In this document: positions 54,601-62,897 of the stretch, in pieces
Position numbering within the stretch: position 1 is the first letter of the stretch
How the letters are laid out: every line of letters begins with the position of its first letter
Translations under genes and position numbers: made by a program
The notes under the pieces: model-generated
The model's input: only the letters and a program-made list of their open reading frames with translations
The model's database searches: none
Told to the model about the DNA's origin: nothing
From: Thermoclostridium sp036562185
GTDB lineage: Bacteria; Bacillota; Clostridia; DSM-8532
Direction: 5' to 3'
Assembly: GCA_036562185.1 (NCBI GenBank)
Contig: DATCKN010000094.1
Coordinates: forward strand, 12,931 to 76,930
Length of the DNA stretch: 64,000 bases

Positions 54601-55281
54601 ATGAAAACTACGATGATATTCGTCCGGCACGCGGAAGCGTTAGGCAATAAAATCAGGGAGTTCCATGGTTGGACCGATGAAAGCATTACCGAAAGAGGGC
54701 ATATTCAGGCCAGGCTTGTGGCCGAAAGATTGGCAGATACAAAAATGGATGTTATTTACAGCAGTGTATTAAAAAGGACGATGGAAACCGCGGGTTATAT
54801 ATCCAGGAAAAAAGGCCTTCCTATAATACCCCGTGAAGATTTAAAGGAAATACACGGAGGGCTCTGGGAAGGAATGCGCTGGGAAGACCTTGCAAAATTT
54901 TATCCCGAAGAATACGATACCTGGGAAACACAGCCGCATATTCACCGGATGCCTGAAGGCGAAAGCATGGTTTCTTTTCAGAAAAGGGTGGTTACAGCAG
55001 TTCAGGATATTCTCTCCCGGGAACGGGGCAGAAATATATGCATTGTAACCCACGGTACCGTAATACGCGTTCTTTTGTGCTGGTTTAAGGGTTTACCTCT
55101 TAAAGATGTAATCACCATTCCCTGGTGCGACAATACTGCCGTAACGATTGTAAATGAGGAAGATGGGCAGTTTTATGTCAGTCTTGAGGGATGTGCATGC
55201 CACCTTAATGAGGAAACCAGCACACTGCTAAACCAGGAGTGGTTTAAAGAATATAAGGAGAGATTTTTTGGAGACGAATAA
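54601..55281 (+). CDS. histidine phosphatase family protein
   Basis: GGGTGGAACG before the ATG; 226 residues. The phosphoglycerate-mutase-like core is intact: FVRHAEALGN (catalytic His), the SSVLKRTMETAGYI Arg, the EIHGGLWEGMRW Glu, and VTHGTVIRVLL with the second His. Family members include phosphoserine, alpha-ribazole and sugar phosphatases, so the substrate is open. It sits between pyrD and the PyrE-like gene and may be part of a nucleotide operon. Confidence 0.88.
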   Translation: MKTTMIFVRHAEALGNKIREFHGWTDESITERGHIQARLVAERLADTKMDVIYSSVLKRTMETAGYISRKKGLPIIPREDLKEIHGGLWEGMRWEDLAKFYPEEYDTWETQPHIHRMPEGESMVSFQKRVVTAVQDILSRERGRNICIVTHGTVIRVLLCWFKGLPLKDVITIPWCDNTAVTIVNEEDGQFYVSLEGCACHLNEETSTLLNQEWFKEYKERFFGDE

Positions 55282-55293
55282 TGGGGGGATTGT

Positions 55294-56166
55294 ATGAATA
55301 ACATTAGAGGAAAACTGATAAAAGCGCTGTTTGACACAAAGGCTATACGCGTTTGTCCTGCAAATGAGCCATTCTGGTATACGTCCGGAAAAATAGGGCC
55401 ATATTATGTAAATACCCATTTCCTGTATGGCAGTGAAGAAAAGGCCAATTCCCTGTTGCAAGTGATCGACAGCGTAAAAGACAAAAAAGAAGAATGCACC
55501 GGCATATTACATGAACTTGTCATGAAAAATTACAATGATGACATGACATATAAGGCTGCAATAGATGCATTGATCGAGGCGATCCGTAATACAGTGCCGG
55601 ACAATGATTATGATTTCATATCGGGCGGTGAGCGCCGCGACTGGTTTTTCTCGGTTGCTTGTGCTTCACTTCTTGGTAAACCCCATATTACCATCTTTAA
55701 GGACATGGACGCGTATATTTTTAAAAACGGGAAATCTGAAAAACTGACTTCTTTGAATGGAGCAAGGGTTTTGCACATTGCTGATTTGATAACCAGTGCA
55801 TCAAGCTATGAGCGTGCCTGGATTCCTGCAATTAGCAATACCGGCGGAAATATGAAGTACTCATTTGTAATTATTGACAGGCTTCAGGGAGGTAGCGAAC
55901 TTCTTCAGAAACTCGGGGTCAAGTCCAATGCGCTTGTTGGTATGGATAAGGGCATATTCAGGGAAGCTTATGACAAAGGATGCATAGATCAGGAACAGCT
56001 TGAAATGGTATTGAACTATATGGAAGATCCAGATAAATTCATGGGGGAGTTCTTTATAAGCAATCCCGATTTTATAAAAAATGCCCTTAACAGTGATGAA
56101 AAAACGGCTTACAGGGCAAGACTATGTATAGAAAAAGGTTACTGCAAAATTTCTGATGCAGGATAA
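55294..56166 (+). CDS. orotate phosphoribosyltransferase-like protein
   Basis: GGGGGG about 7 bases before the ATG; 290 residues, much longer than PyrE (about 190-210). ISGGERRDWFFSVACASLLGKPH and VLHIADLITSASSYERAW correspond to the phosphoribosyltransferase core, but the usual PRPP loop (acidic DDVxTTG) is changed to ADLITSASS. The N-terminal segment PANEPFWYTSGKIGPYYVN matches PyrE. It is probably a divergent PyrE or a regulatory paralogue; it follows pyrK-pyrD. Confidence 0.65.
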   Translation: MNNIRGKLIKALFDTKAIRVCPANEPFWYTSGKIGPYYVNTHFLYGSEEKANSLLQVIDSVKDKKEECTGILHELVMKNYNDDMTYKAAIDALIEAIRNTVPDNDYDFISGGERRDWFFSVACASLLGKPHITIFKDMDAYIFKNGKSEKLTSLNGARVLHIADLITSASSYERAWIPAISNTGGNMKYSFVIIDRLQGGSELLQKLGVKSNALVGMDKGIFREAYDKGCIDQEQLEMVLNYMEDPDKFMGEFFISNPDFIKNALNSDEKTAYRARLCIEKGYCKISDAG

Positions 56167-56345
56167 AAGAGCAGGATAGATATAGCTTTAAGCGAAATAA
56201 AACCGGCATACCTTCAGATTAAACTTTGATTCTGGAAGGCTAATGCCTGTTTTTTAATTCTCAGACCTGTTAAAATTACAGAGAAGTTTTTTGCGTTGAC
56301 TTTTACCGGCTAAAAATATTTATAAAATTTTAAGGAGTTAACTTA

Positions 56346-57701
56346 ATGCATATTCCATTGGATTTTGAGAATAAATTCAGAAATTTAATGACAAAAGATG
56401 AATTTGATGAGTTTGTTTCCGCCCTTAACGAAGACAGGGCAGCAGGGTTACGACTAAACAGCTTAAAAGTGGATTTACAGGCATGGAACAAAATATCGCC
56501 TTTTGAAATGCAGCCCGTACCATGGTCAAGCTGCGGCTTTTATCTTAATGACGAATCCAGGCCGGGAATTCATCCATATTACCATGCAGGTTTATATTAT
56601 ATCCAGGAACCAAGTGCAATGTTTCCGGCAGAAGTGCTTAATGCCGGGCCTGGAGACAGGGTGCTGGATTTATGCGCTGCACCCGGCGGTAAAACCGTAG
56701 CGCTGGCGGCAGCGATGAAAAACCAGGGTTTTTTGCTGTCAAACGACATAAATCCGAAAAGAATCAAAGCTCTTGTTAAAAACATTGAGCTGTGCGGAAT
56801 AACCAATACTGTTGTTGCCAACGATACACCGGCAAGGCTTTCAATGGCCTACAGGGAGTTTTTCAATAAAATCCTGCTTGATGTGCCATGCTCGGGCGAG
56901 GGAATGTTTCGCAAGGATCCCGATGCTGTGAAGAGCTGGAGCAAATATAAAGCCGAAGAGTTGCAGGGGCTGCAGCGTGAAATATTTGGCCATGCCTACC
57001 AAATGCTTTCCCCGGGCGGCACTCTGGTCTATTCTACATGTACGTTTAACCCCGAAGAAAACGAACAGAACATTGCTTATTTTTTAAAAACATATCCGGA
57101 TCTGTATCTTAAAGATATACCCAAGAGTTTTGGCATAGAACCCGGCCGTCCCGACTGGGCCGATGGAAACGAAGAACTTCTTAAAACAGCCAGGCTATGG
57201 CCTCACAGATTAAAAGGCGAAGGGCATTTTGTCGCTTTATTCGGCCGAATTGGTGAATATATACCCCGGGATGTCAGTTCAAAGTCCGATGAGCCTTTAA
57301 GAAGTTACCGCGAATTCTGCGAGCAGATGCTGCATGAATCCCCCCGGGGAATTTATCGTGTTAGTGGTTCGCACGTTAATATAATTCCGCCCGGTTTTGA
57401 ATACAATGCTAATCTCAAACTTATAAAAACAGGGTTGTACGCAGGGGAGGAAATGCATGGGAAGTTTGAGCCATCTCAGGCTTTTGCGATGGCCACGGAC
57501 TGGAACAATGTAAAAAGAAAAAAAGGATTTTCATTGGATGACCCGGGTTTAATGCGCTATCTTAAGGGAGAGACATTACTTTCTGAAGGAGAAAAGGGAT
57601 TTATTTTATTGGGAGTTGAAAGTTTTCCGCTGGGGTGGGGTAAAATAAACAATGGCCAGTTGAAAAATTTATACCCAAAGGGTTGGAGAAAAGCTCGGTA
57701 G
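56346..57701 (+). CDS. rsmF: RsmF-type rRNA (cytosine-C5) methyltransferase
   Basis: AAGGAG precedes the ATG; 451 residues. S-adenosylmethionine motif VLDLCAAPGGKTVALAA, catalytic and helper Cys in DVPCSGEGMFRKDPDA and YSTCTFNPEENEQN. A C-terminal PUA-like RNA-binding part follows (from about 330: GIYRVSGSHVNIIPPGF). The N-terminal domain is that of the NOL1/NOP2/Sun family. It methylates 16S rRNA at one or more cytosines; the exact site in this organism is unknown. Confidence 0.9.
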   Translation: MHIPLDFENKFRNLMTKDEFDEFVSALNEDRAAGLRLNSLKVDLQAWNKISPFEMQPVPWSSCGFYLNDESRPGIHPYYHAGLYYIQEPSAMFPAEVLNAGPGDRVLDLCAAPGGKTVALAAAMKNQGFLLSNDINPKRIKALVKNIELCGITNTVVANDTPARLSMAYREFFNKILLDVPCSGEGMFRKDPDAVKSWSKYKAEELQGLQREIFGHAYQMLSPGGTLVYSTCTFNPEENEQNIAYFLKTYPDLYLKDIPKSFGIEPGRPDWADGNEELLKTARLWPHRLKGEGHFVALFGRIGEYIPRDVSSKSDEPLRSYREFCEQMLHESPRGIYRVSGSHVNIIPPGFEYNANLKLIKTGLYAGEEMHGKFEPSQAFAMATDWNNVKRKKGFSLDDPGLMRYLKGETLLSEGEKGFILLGVESFPLGWGKINNGQLKNLYPKGWRKAR

Positions 57702-57825
57702 TTGATGTCGCTCAAACCCGCATGAGAGTTATGTTATGTGAACTAAAAAGGCATAAGTATACAAAAAATGGCGCTGCTGCCATAAAAAAAAGCTCATAAA
57801 AAATTAAAAAAGCATAATTTTTTGC

Positions 57826-57854
57826 TTGACAATAATGCCGTTCTGTCATAAAAT
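57826..57854 (+). promoter_or_regulatory. promoter of tRNA cluster
   Basis: TTGACA (57826-57831) and TAAAAT (57849-57854) with a 17-base spacer, about 60 bases before the first tRNA. Confidence 0.75.
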
Positions 57855-57914
57855 AAGTTTGCGTCTTTCGTGAGAGGCAAGCAAGATGGCCCGATGAGGC
57901 TAAATATAAGCTTC

Positions 57915-57992
<78 letters not shown>

Positions 57993-58054
57993 TTAGATTA
58001 TGATAATGAGGGCGGAAGCTGTGTAAAGTATACCGGTTTCCGACTTCAAAACAA

Positions 58055-58130
58055 TGGGATGTAGCCAAGTCGGTAAGGCACCAGACTTTGACTCTGGCAT
58101 TCGTAGGTTCGAGTCCTGCCATCCCAGCCA
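58055..58130 (+). tRNA. tRNA-Gln (TTG)
   Basis: Acceptor TGGGATG / CATCCCA, anticodon TTG within CCAGACTTTGACTCTGG, T loop GTTCGAGTC, encoded CCA. Confidence 0.97.
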
Positions 58131-58136
58131 AAATAT

Positions 58137-58212
58137 GACCCATTAGCTCAGGCGGTAGAGCACTTGACTTTTAATCAAGGTGTCCGGAGTTCGAGTCTCC
58201 GATGGGTCACCA
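58137..58212 (+). tRNA. tRNA-Lys (TTT)
   Basis: Acceptor GACCCAT / ATGGGTC, anticodon TTT in CTTGACTTTTAATCAAG, T loop AGTTCGAGTCT, encoded CCA. Confidence 0.97.
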
Positions 58213-58214
58213 AT

Positions 58215-58246
58215 CCCTTGTAACGTATCTGTTACAAGGGTTTTTT
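58215..58246 (+). terminator. terminator of tRNA cluster
   Basis: CCCTTGTAAC and GTTACAAGGG form a 10-bp stem with a 6-base loop and T6, directly after tRNA-Lys. Confidence 0.95.
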
Positions 58247-58690
58247 GTTTTTTCATGACTTTTATAGAGCACTTGATTTCCGAAAATTTATGTTATTGAG
58301 TTTGATAACAGCTATAGAAAAAGAAATTCAGGATGTAATCCGAGTGCTTTGCTCAGATAGATTACTCAATAGTTGGTTCGGTGTTAGCCCTTTAATGCTT
58401 TCAAATAGAAAAAGAAGAAGTATAATGTTCGTGATTTCTCATAGGTGTCTGCAAAAAGGGAAGAAATATTTTAAGTACCCTTAGGTATTCATGAGGTTAT
58501 CATATATTTTTGGTGTTATTTGGAAATATTAATAGTTTTCTAAATAGGATGCTCATCTTAAAATAATTAGTACCATGTTGTATAATAAATGCAGACTGTT
58601 GCATTTTTCAGGGTAGAACAGCAAACCTCCGATACAGGCGAATGCTTTTGGCATAAATTAATTGTTAAATTTTAAGGGGGAAAAGTAAAT
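58247..58690. other. AT-rich spacer before rpiA, no gene supported
   Basis: An open stretch (58245-58484) encodes 79 residues but begins inside the terminator, lacks a ribosome site and resembles no family, so it is not annotated as a gene. A TATAAT at about 58576 could be the -10 of the rpiA promoter. Confidence 0.5.
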
Positions 58691-59344
58691 ATGGAAAACG
58701 AAAAGCAAATTGCCGGAGAAAAAGCTGTAGATTATATAGAAGAAGGTATGACTATAGGGCTGGGTACAGGCTCTACCGTATATTACACGATATTAAAAAT
58801 CGGCGAGATGGTTAAAAAAGGCTTAAAAATTAAAGCTGTATCAACATCGAGCAGGACAACTGAACTTGCGCAGTCTCTTGGAATAAACGTTTTACCTATT
58901 GACAGTGTTGAAACAATAGATCTTGCCATAGATGGGGCAGATGAAATTGATAAGGATTTCAATGCAATAAAAGGCGGAGGAGGAGCACTGCTATATGAAA
59001 AAATTGTAGCAAGCCTGGCAAAACAAGTGATTTGGATAGTTGATTCGAGTAAAATTGTTAAAAAACTTGGCAAGTTCCCTCTACCTGTGGAAATTGTTCC
59101 TTTTGGGTATACTCACACTATTAAAGATTTTCAGAATGCAGGCATGAATCCAATATTAAGGCAGAAAGATGGCAAGTTATTTATTACTGATAGCGGAAAC
59201 TATATAGTAGACCTGCATCTGGATGAAATTGATAAGCCCCATGAGTTATCCATTTTTCTTAATTCCAAGCCGGGCGTAGTTGAGAATGGATTATTCCTTA
59301 AGATGTCCCATCTTGTTATCGTAGGAAGGGTGTTTGTTGCATAA
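58691..59344 (+). CDS. rpiA: ribose-5-phosphate isomerase A with IS-altered C terminus
   Basis: GGGGGAAAAGTAAAT precedes the ATG. RpiA motifs are intact: GLGTGSTVYYTI, DGADEIDKDFNAIKGGGGALLYEK (active-site Asp/Lys) and VENGLFLKMSHLVIVG. After Arg213 an IS21-family element begins, replacing the natural end with VFVA and a stop (217 residues). Joining the left flank to base 61838 restores GSTAEIVNCK and a stop at 61867-61869, a 223-residue protein. Only about ten residues at the edge of the fold are lost, so activity may persist. The enzyme interconverts ribose 5-phosphate and ribulose 5-phosphate. Confidence 0.93.
   Translation: MENEKQIAGEKAVDYIEEGMTIGLGTGSTVYYTILKIGEMVKKGLKIKAVSTSSRTTELAQSLGINVLPIDSVETIDLAIDGADEIDKDFNAIKGGGGALLYEKIVASLAKQVIWIVDSSKIVKKLGKFPLPVEIVPFGYTHTIKDFQNAGMNPILRQKDGKLFITDSGNYIVDLHLDEIDKPHELSIFLNSKPGVVENGLFLKMSHLVIVGRVFVA
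59325..59330. repeat. target-site duplication, left copy
   Basis: GAAGGG directly before the element start; the identical right copy is at 61832-61837. Confidence 0.85.
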
Positions 59345-59444
59345 TAAAAATGGACAAAGTCGCAAACAAAAATTCCCCACTTTTGCAACAGTAAATTCCC
59401 CATAATTGCAAAAGGCCATTGAAGGCACCACACCAAAATAATAT

Positions 59445-59475
59445 CCTTGTACATGAGCGAAAAACGTGTACAAGG
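59445..59475 (+). promoter_or_regulatory. hairpin sequestering the istA ribosome site
   Basis: CCTTGTACA (59445-59453) and TGTACAAGG (59467-59475) are perfect 9-bp inverted repeats; the right arm runs into the AAGGAGG ribosome site. Transcripts entering from rpiA would fold this stem and mask the site. Confidence 0.55.
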
Positions 59476-59486
59476 AGGATTGGAGG

Positions 59487-61013
59487 ATGCTATCAATGAC
59501 CCAAATTAAGAATATCAGAAAAATGTATTTTGAGGAAGGAAAAAATATAAGCCAAATAGCAAGAGAAACCGGCCATGACCGTAAAACAATTAGAGAGTAT
59601 ATCTATAAAGATAACTGGAATAAAGGCCTGCCAAAAGTAACTAAAGGACTCGCTTTTACAAAACTGGAACCATTTAAAGCCGATATTGATGCCTGGCTTA
59701 ATGAGGATAAAAAAGCCAGACGTAAACAAAGGCACACAGCAAAACGAGTATACGACCGGTTAGTAGAGAAATACAAAAATGATTTTAACTGTTCATATAG
59801 AACTGTAGCAGCGTATGTGGCTATAAAGAAAAAAGAAATCTTTAGTGAAAGAAAAGGCTTTTTGCCTTTAGAACATATACCTGGAGAAGCACAGGTGGAT
59901 TTCGGGGATGCTGATTTTTATGAAAACGGCAAATTATATAATGGTAAATATCTAAACCTGTCATTTCCCTATAGTAATAAGGGGTACACTCAGCTATTTA
60001 AAGGTGAAAACCAGGAATGCTTATTCGAAGGTTTAAAAACGATATTTGAGCACATAGGTGGTGTACCCACAAGGATATGGTTTGATAATACAAGCACCAT
60101 AGTTACCAAGGTAATAAAAGGTGGTGGCCGAACTTTAACGGATGATTTTTTGCGATTTATGGAGCATTATGGATTTGAAGCAGTTTTTTGTAATGTAGAT
60201 GCCGGCCATGAAAAAGGCAATGTAGAAAACAAGGTAGGCTATCATAGACGAAACATGCTGGTGCCTGTACCACGGTTTGAGCGTTTAAGTGAATTCAACA
60301 AAGAACTTCTGGTTCGTTGTGAAGAAGATGCTAAAAGGGAGCATTACCGTAAAGAAAAAAACATAGAAGAACTTTTCAGAGATGATGTGGCAGCTCTTTT
60401 GGAACTGTCCAAAACAGGCTTTGACACGAGTAAATACATAACAGTAAAAACAAATGGATATGGCAAATTTTTTCTTAACAATGGATTGCATGAATACTCT
60501 GTATCTCCTAAATATGCGAACGAACACGTATTGGTTAAGTTGACTGCTTTTCATGTAATAATACTTGATGAAAACTATCGTGAGATATTACGTCACAAAA
60601 GGCTGTACGGTAACCATAAACAGCAAAGCATGCAGTGGTTGCCCTATCTTAACCAGCTGGCACGGCGTCCAGGTGCATTAAAATATACGGGAATATATCA
60701 GATGCTTCCACAGCCTTTAAAAGAATATATGGAAAGTGTAAGCAAACAAGAAAAGGGGAAGGTATTGAAAGCCATTGCTGATTTAACACAGAAAAGCGGC
60801 TTTGAAAAGGCAGTTGAGACTGTAAGTACCGCTCTGTCCTATGGCACTACTGATTTAGACAGCCTAATAAACTTACACAGTTGGCTCCACGAAAAAGTAC
60901 TACAGGTTGAGCCTGTACAGTTACCGGAATATATACCGAAGTTAAAAAGATATGAGCCCAATCTTTTTACCTATGATAAAAGCCTTAGAAAGGCAGGTGC
61001 AGAAAGATGCTGA
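59487..61013 (+). CDS. istA: IS21-family transposase IstA
   Basis: ATG 59487 follows AAGGAGG; an in-frame GTG at 59466 lies in the hairpin. About 508 residues: N-terminal helix-turn-helix (NISQIARETGHDRKTIREYI), DDE catalytic core with Asp in GEAQVDFGDADF, Asp in RIWFDNTSTIV and Glu in HEKGNVENKVGYHRRN, and a beta-rich C-terminal domain. It cuts and joins the element ends. Overlaps istB by 7 bases. Confidence 0.95.
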   Translation: MLSMTQIKNIRKMYFEEGKNISQIARETGHDRKTIREYIYKDNWNKGLPKVTKGLAFTKLEPFKADIDAWLNEDKKARRKQRHTAKRVYDRLVEKYKNDFNCSYRTVAAYVAIKKKEIFSERKGFLPLEHIPGEAQVDFGDADFYENGKLYNGKYLNLSFPYSNKGYTQLFKGENQECLFEGLKTIFEHIGGVPTRIWFDNTSTIVTKVIKGGGRTLTDDFLRFMEHYGFEAVFCNVDAGHEKGNVENKVGYHRRNMLVPVPRFERLSEFNKELLVRCEEDAKREHYRKEKNIEELFRDDVAALLELSKTGFDTSKYITVKTNGYGKFFLNNGLHEYSVSPKYANEHVLVKLTAFHVIILDENYREILRHKRLYGNHKQQSMQWLPYLNQLARRPGALKYTGIYQMLPQPLKEYMESVSKQEKGKVLKAIADLTQKSGFEKAVETVSTALSYGTTDLDSLINLHSWLHEKVLQVEPVQLPEYIPKLKRYEPNLFTYDKSLRKAGAERC

Positions 61014-61732
61014 CATCAGAAATTGCTACATGCTGCAAAGAACTTCGTTTAAGCCGAAATATTGTAGAAATGTCGAGTAAAATACAAGCAGACAGTCATC
61101 AGGAATATTTGCTTAAACTTCTCCAATCGGAGATTACACACCGTGAGAAAACGAGGAATTCTAAGTTACTGAAAAAGGCAGGTTTTTATACTATCAAGAC
61201 ATTTGATAGTTTCAGATTTGATGAGGTAACACTCCCTAGTGATATTACTCCGGAATACCTAAAAGAGTGTGAATTTATCAAAAACAAGACTAATATAGTC
61301 ATGTATGGCAACGTAGGAACCGGTAAAACGCATCTTTCCATAGCCTTAGGTGTAGAAGCCTGCAGGAATGGTTATGAGGTAAGATTTTTCAGGACATCAG
61401 CGCTTGTAAACAAGCTTACAGAAGAAAAGAGAGCCGGAACATTATCTGGTTTTCTAAAAAAAATTAATAAATCTGACTTGTTGATTTGTGATGAGTGGGG
61501 ATATGTTCCATTGGATCGGATAGGAGCACAGCTCCTATTCGAAGTAATATCCGAGCGTTACGAGAATAAGCCGGTGATTATCAATACCAACATAGAGTTT
61601 TCAAGATGGGTAAATGTATTTTATGATGAGCAGATGACAGGCGCAATTATCGACCGGATACTACATCACTGCCACATACTGCTATTTTTCGGCCAAAGCA
61701 ATAGAATGCGGGAAGCCAGGTTGTACACGTAA
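61007..61732 (+). CDS. istB: IS21-family helper ATPase IstB
   Basis: Start ATG 61007 overlaps the istA stop (ATGCTGA). The 241 residues are a DnaC-like AAA+ protein: Walker A YGNVGTGKTHLSIALG, Walker B LLICDEWGYVPLD, then IINTNIEFSRWVNVF and an arginine-finger region AIIDRILHHCHIL. It remodels target DNA and stimulates IstA. Confidence 0.95.
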   Translation: MLTSEIATCCKELRLSRNIVEMSSKIQADSHQEYLLKLLQSEITHREKTRNSKLLKKAGFYTIKTFDSFRFDEVTLPSDITPEYLKECEFIKNKTNIVMYGNVGTGKTHLSIALGVEACRNGYEVRFFRTSALVNKLTEEKRAGTLSGFLKKINKSDLLICDEWGYVPLDRIGAQLLFEVISERYENKPVIINTNIEFSRWVNVFYDEQMTGAIIDRILHHCHILLFFGQSNRMREARLYT

Positions 61733-61831
61733 ATTCAGATATGTGAAACAACTAGGTTTACATAAAATTTCCCCACCGGTGCCTGGGGAAAAAAATTTGC
61801 AAAAGTGAGGAATTTTATCTTGCAAAAAACA

Positions 61832-61837
61832 GAAGGG
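61832..61837. repeat. target-site duplication, right copy
   Basis: GAAGGG, identical to 59325-59330; next base resumes the rpiA frame. Confidence 0.85.
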
Positions 61838-61869
61838 GCAGTACAGCGGAAATAGTTAATTGTAAATAG
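61838..61869 (+). pseudogene. rpiA: displaced 3' end of rpiA
   Basis: Encodes the natural C terminus GSTAEIVNCK and stop when joined to the left flank of the insertion. Not translated in the present arrangement. Confidence 0.8.
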
Positions 61870-61872
61870 CAT

Positions 61873-62799
61873 TTATTCCCCTTTGAAAGTAATTGTCAGT
61901 GATAAGAAAACCGGGTCAGTTAATTTCTCGTGCTTTGAGTATTCCTTCATATGATATTTTTTAACAGATTTAAGGCCTATTTTTAAAATACATTTATTAT
62001 CCGCATTCTCCACATCGATCCACCTGACGAACGGGTTAGTTTCAATACCTGAAAGCGAATTTAAATCAAATACTGCATTGCATCTGTCAAAAACAATTAT
62101 CATCTGTTCTTTTTCCTTGTCATATGAGATATCTGCGGGTGGAATAGTTGCAGTAGCAGCAAGTAATTTAACATCAAAAAATATCACAATGGAGTCAGGA
62201 TATACTTTTATATCTGATATATCACTTTCGCTGGCTCCAAATTTAAAAGGTGTTTCTATGTCCAAATATAAATCTTCAATAATTCTTTCAAATTCATTTT
62301 CTTTACTGTCCCTGACACATCTGATTATGTATGGAAAATCTATTTTAGGTGATTCACTCCATTTACCTGTTTTGTTTACGAAAACTATTTCATTTTCACT
62401 GATTATTTCATCTATTTCAATAATACCAAAGGTTGGCAAATCCCAATACTCTCCTGTATCCATAGAGTACAAGCGAAAAAAACTGTCTGCATCGTCTGAA
62501 TATCTGTGTTCAATTAATGCGTAAAAACCGTCCGAGCCTCGAAAGGTTGTAGTATTTAAAATCTCAAAACCAGAGCTTATTTTTCTTTCTTCTTCAGTGA
62601 ATTCTTTTTTTATATCATCCAAAGTAATTTTTTTGCTTTGGTTGGTTATATCAGGTTCCTGTTCTGAATCATGCCGGATTGCATCTTCAGAATTATCACC
62701 GGGTTCTGCCGGGCGAATAAACATTCCTATAATGATAAATACTATAGGGATTAAAATGATTAAAACGATAAGTATTTTTTTATTTAAGGAACTGTTCAT
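61873..62799 (-). CDS. membrane-anchored extracellular protein of unknown function
   Basis: A 308-residue protein with a Lys-containing N terminus and one strong membrane helix (about 8-28), then a charged linker and a beta-rich extracellular domain (from about 65) with no known motif. The ATG is preceded by AGGAGTGATTTCAT (minus strand). It lies downstream of the amidase-domain gene with about 100 bases between them, containing a hairpin. It ends 4 bases from the former rpiA stop, so the two converge. Function unknown. Confidence 0.7.
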   Translation of the reverse strand: MNSSLNKKILIVLIILIPIVFIIIGMFIRPAEPGDNSEDAIRHDSEQEPDITNQSKKITLDDIKKEFTEEERKISSGFEILNTTTFRGSDGFYALIEHRYSDDADSFFRLYSMDTGEYWDLPTFGIIEIDEIISENEIVFVNKTGKWSESPKIDFPYIIRCVRDSKENEFERIIEDLYLDIETPFKFGASESDISDIKVYPDSIVIFFDVKLLAATATIPPADISYDKEKEQMIIVFDRCNAVFDLNSLSGIETNPFVRWIDVENADNKCILKIGLKSVKKYHMKEYSKHEKLTDPVFLSLTITFKGE

Positions 62800-62828
62800 A
62801 TGAAATCACTCCTAAAACTTTTTGTTTA

Positions 62829-62854
62829 CTGTACCACCTTTTCAGGTGGTACAG
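62829..62854 (-). terminator. hairpin between amidase and membrane-protein genes
   Basis: CTGTACCACC and GGTGGTACAG pair perfectly over 10 bp around a 6-base loop. The tail on the minus strand (TAAACAAAAAG) is A-rich, so it may be an attenuator or processing site rather than a strong terminator. Confidence 0.5.
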
Positions 62855-62897
62855 CCTTTTATAATGTTTTATAAAAAAGCCCATACATTTAGTTTTC

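Larger units (their letters stand above)
59331..61831 (+). mobile_element. complete IS21-family insertion sequence (2501 bp)
   Basis: Bounded by imperfect terminal inverted repeats: TGTTTGTTGCATAATAAAA at the left and, read inward on the other strand, TGTTTTTTGCAAGATAAAA at the right (16 of 19 identical), ending 5'-TGT...ACA-3' as in IS21. Inside the ends lie repeated transposase-binding-type sites: AATTCCCCACTTTTGCAA at 59371-59388, a second copy at 59393-59411 and an inverted copy at 61797-61814. It carries istA and istB and is flanked by a 6-bp duplication. All parts look intact, so it may be active. Confidence 0.95.

Noticed and set aside
58245..58484. 79-codon plus-strand frame after the tRNA cluster
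   Set aside because: It begins inside the T run of the tRNA terminator, has no ribosome site and shows no known motif.
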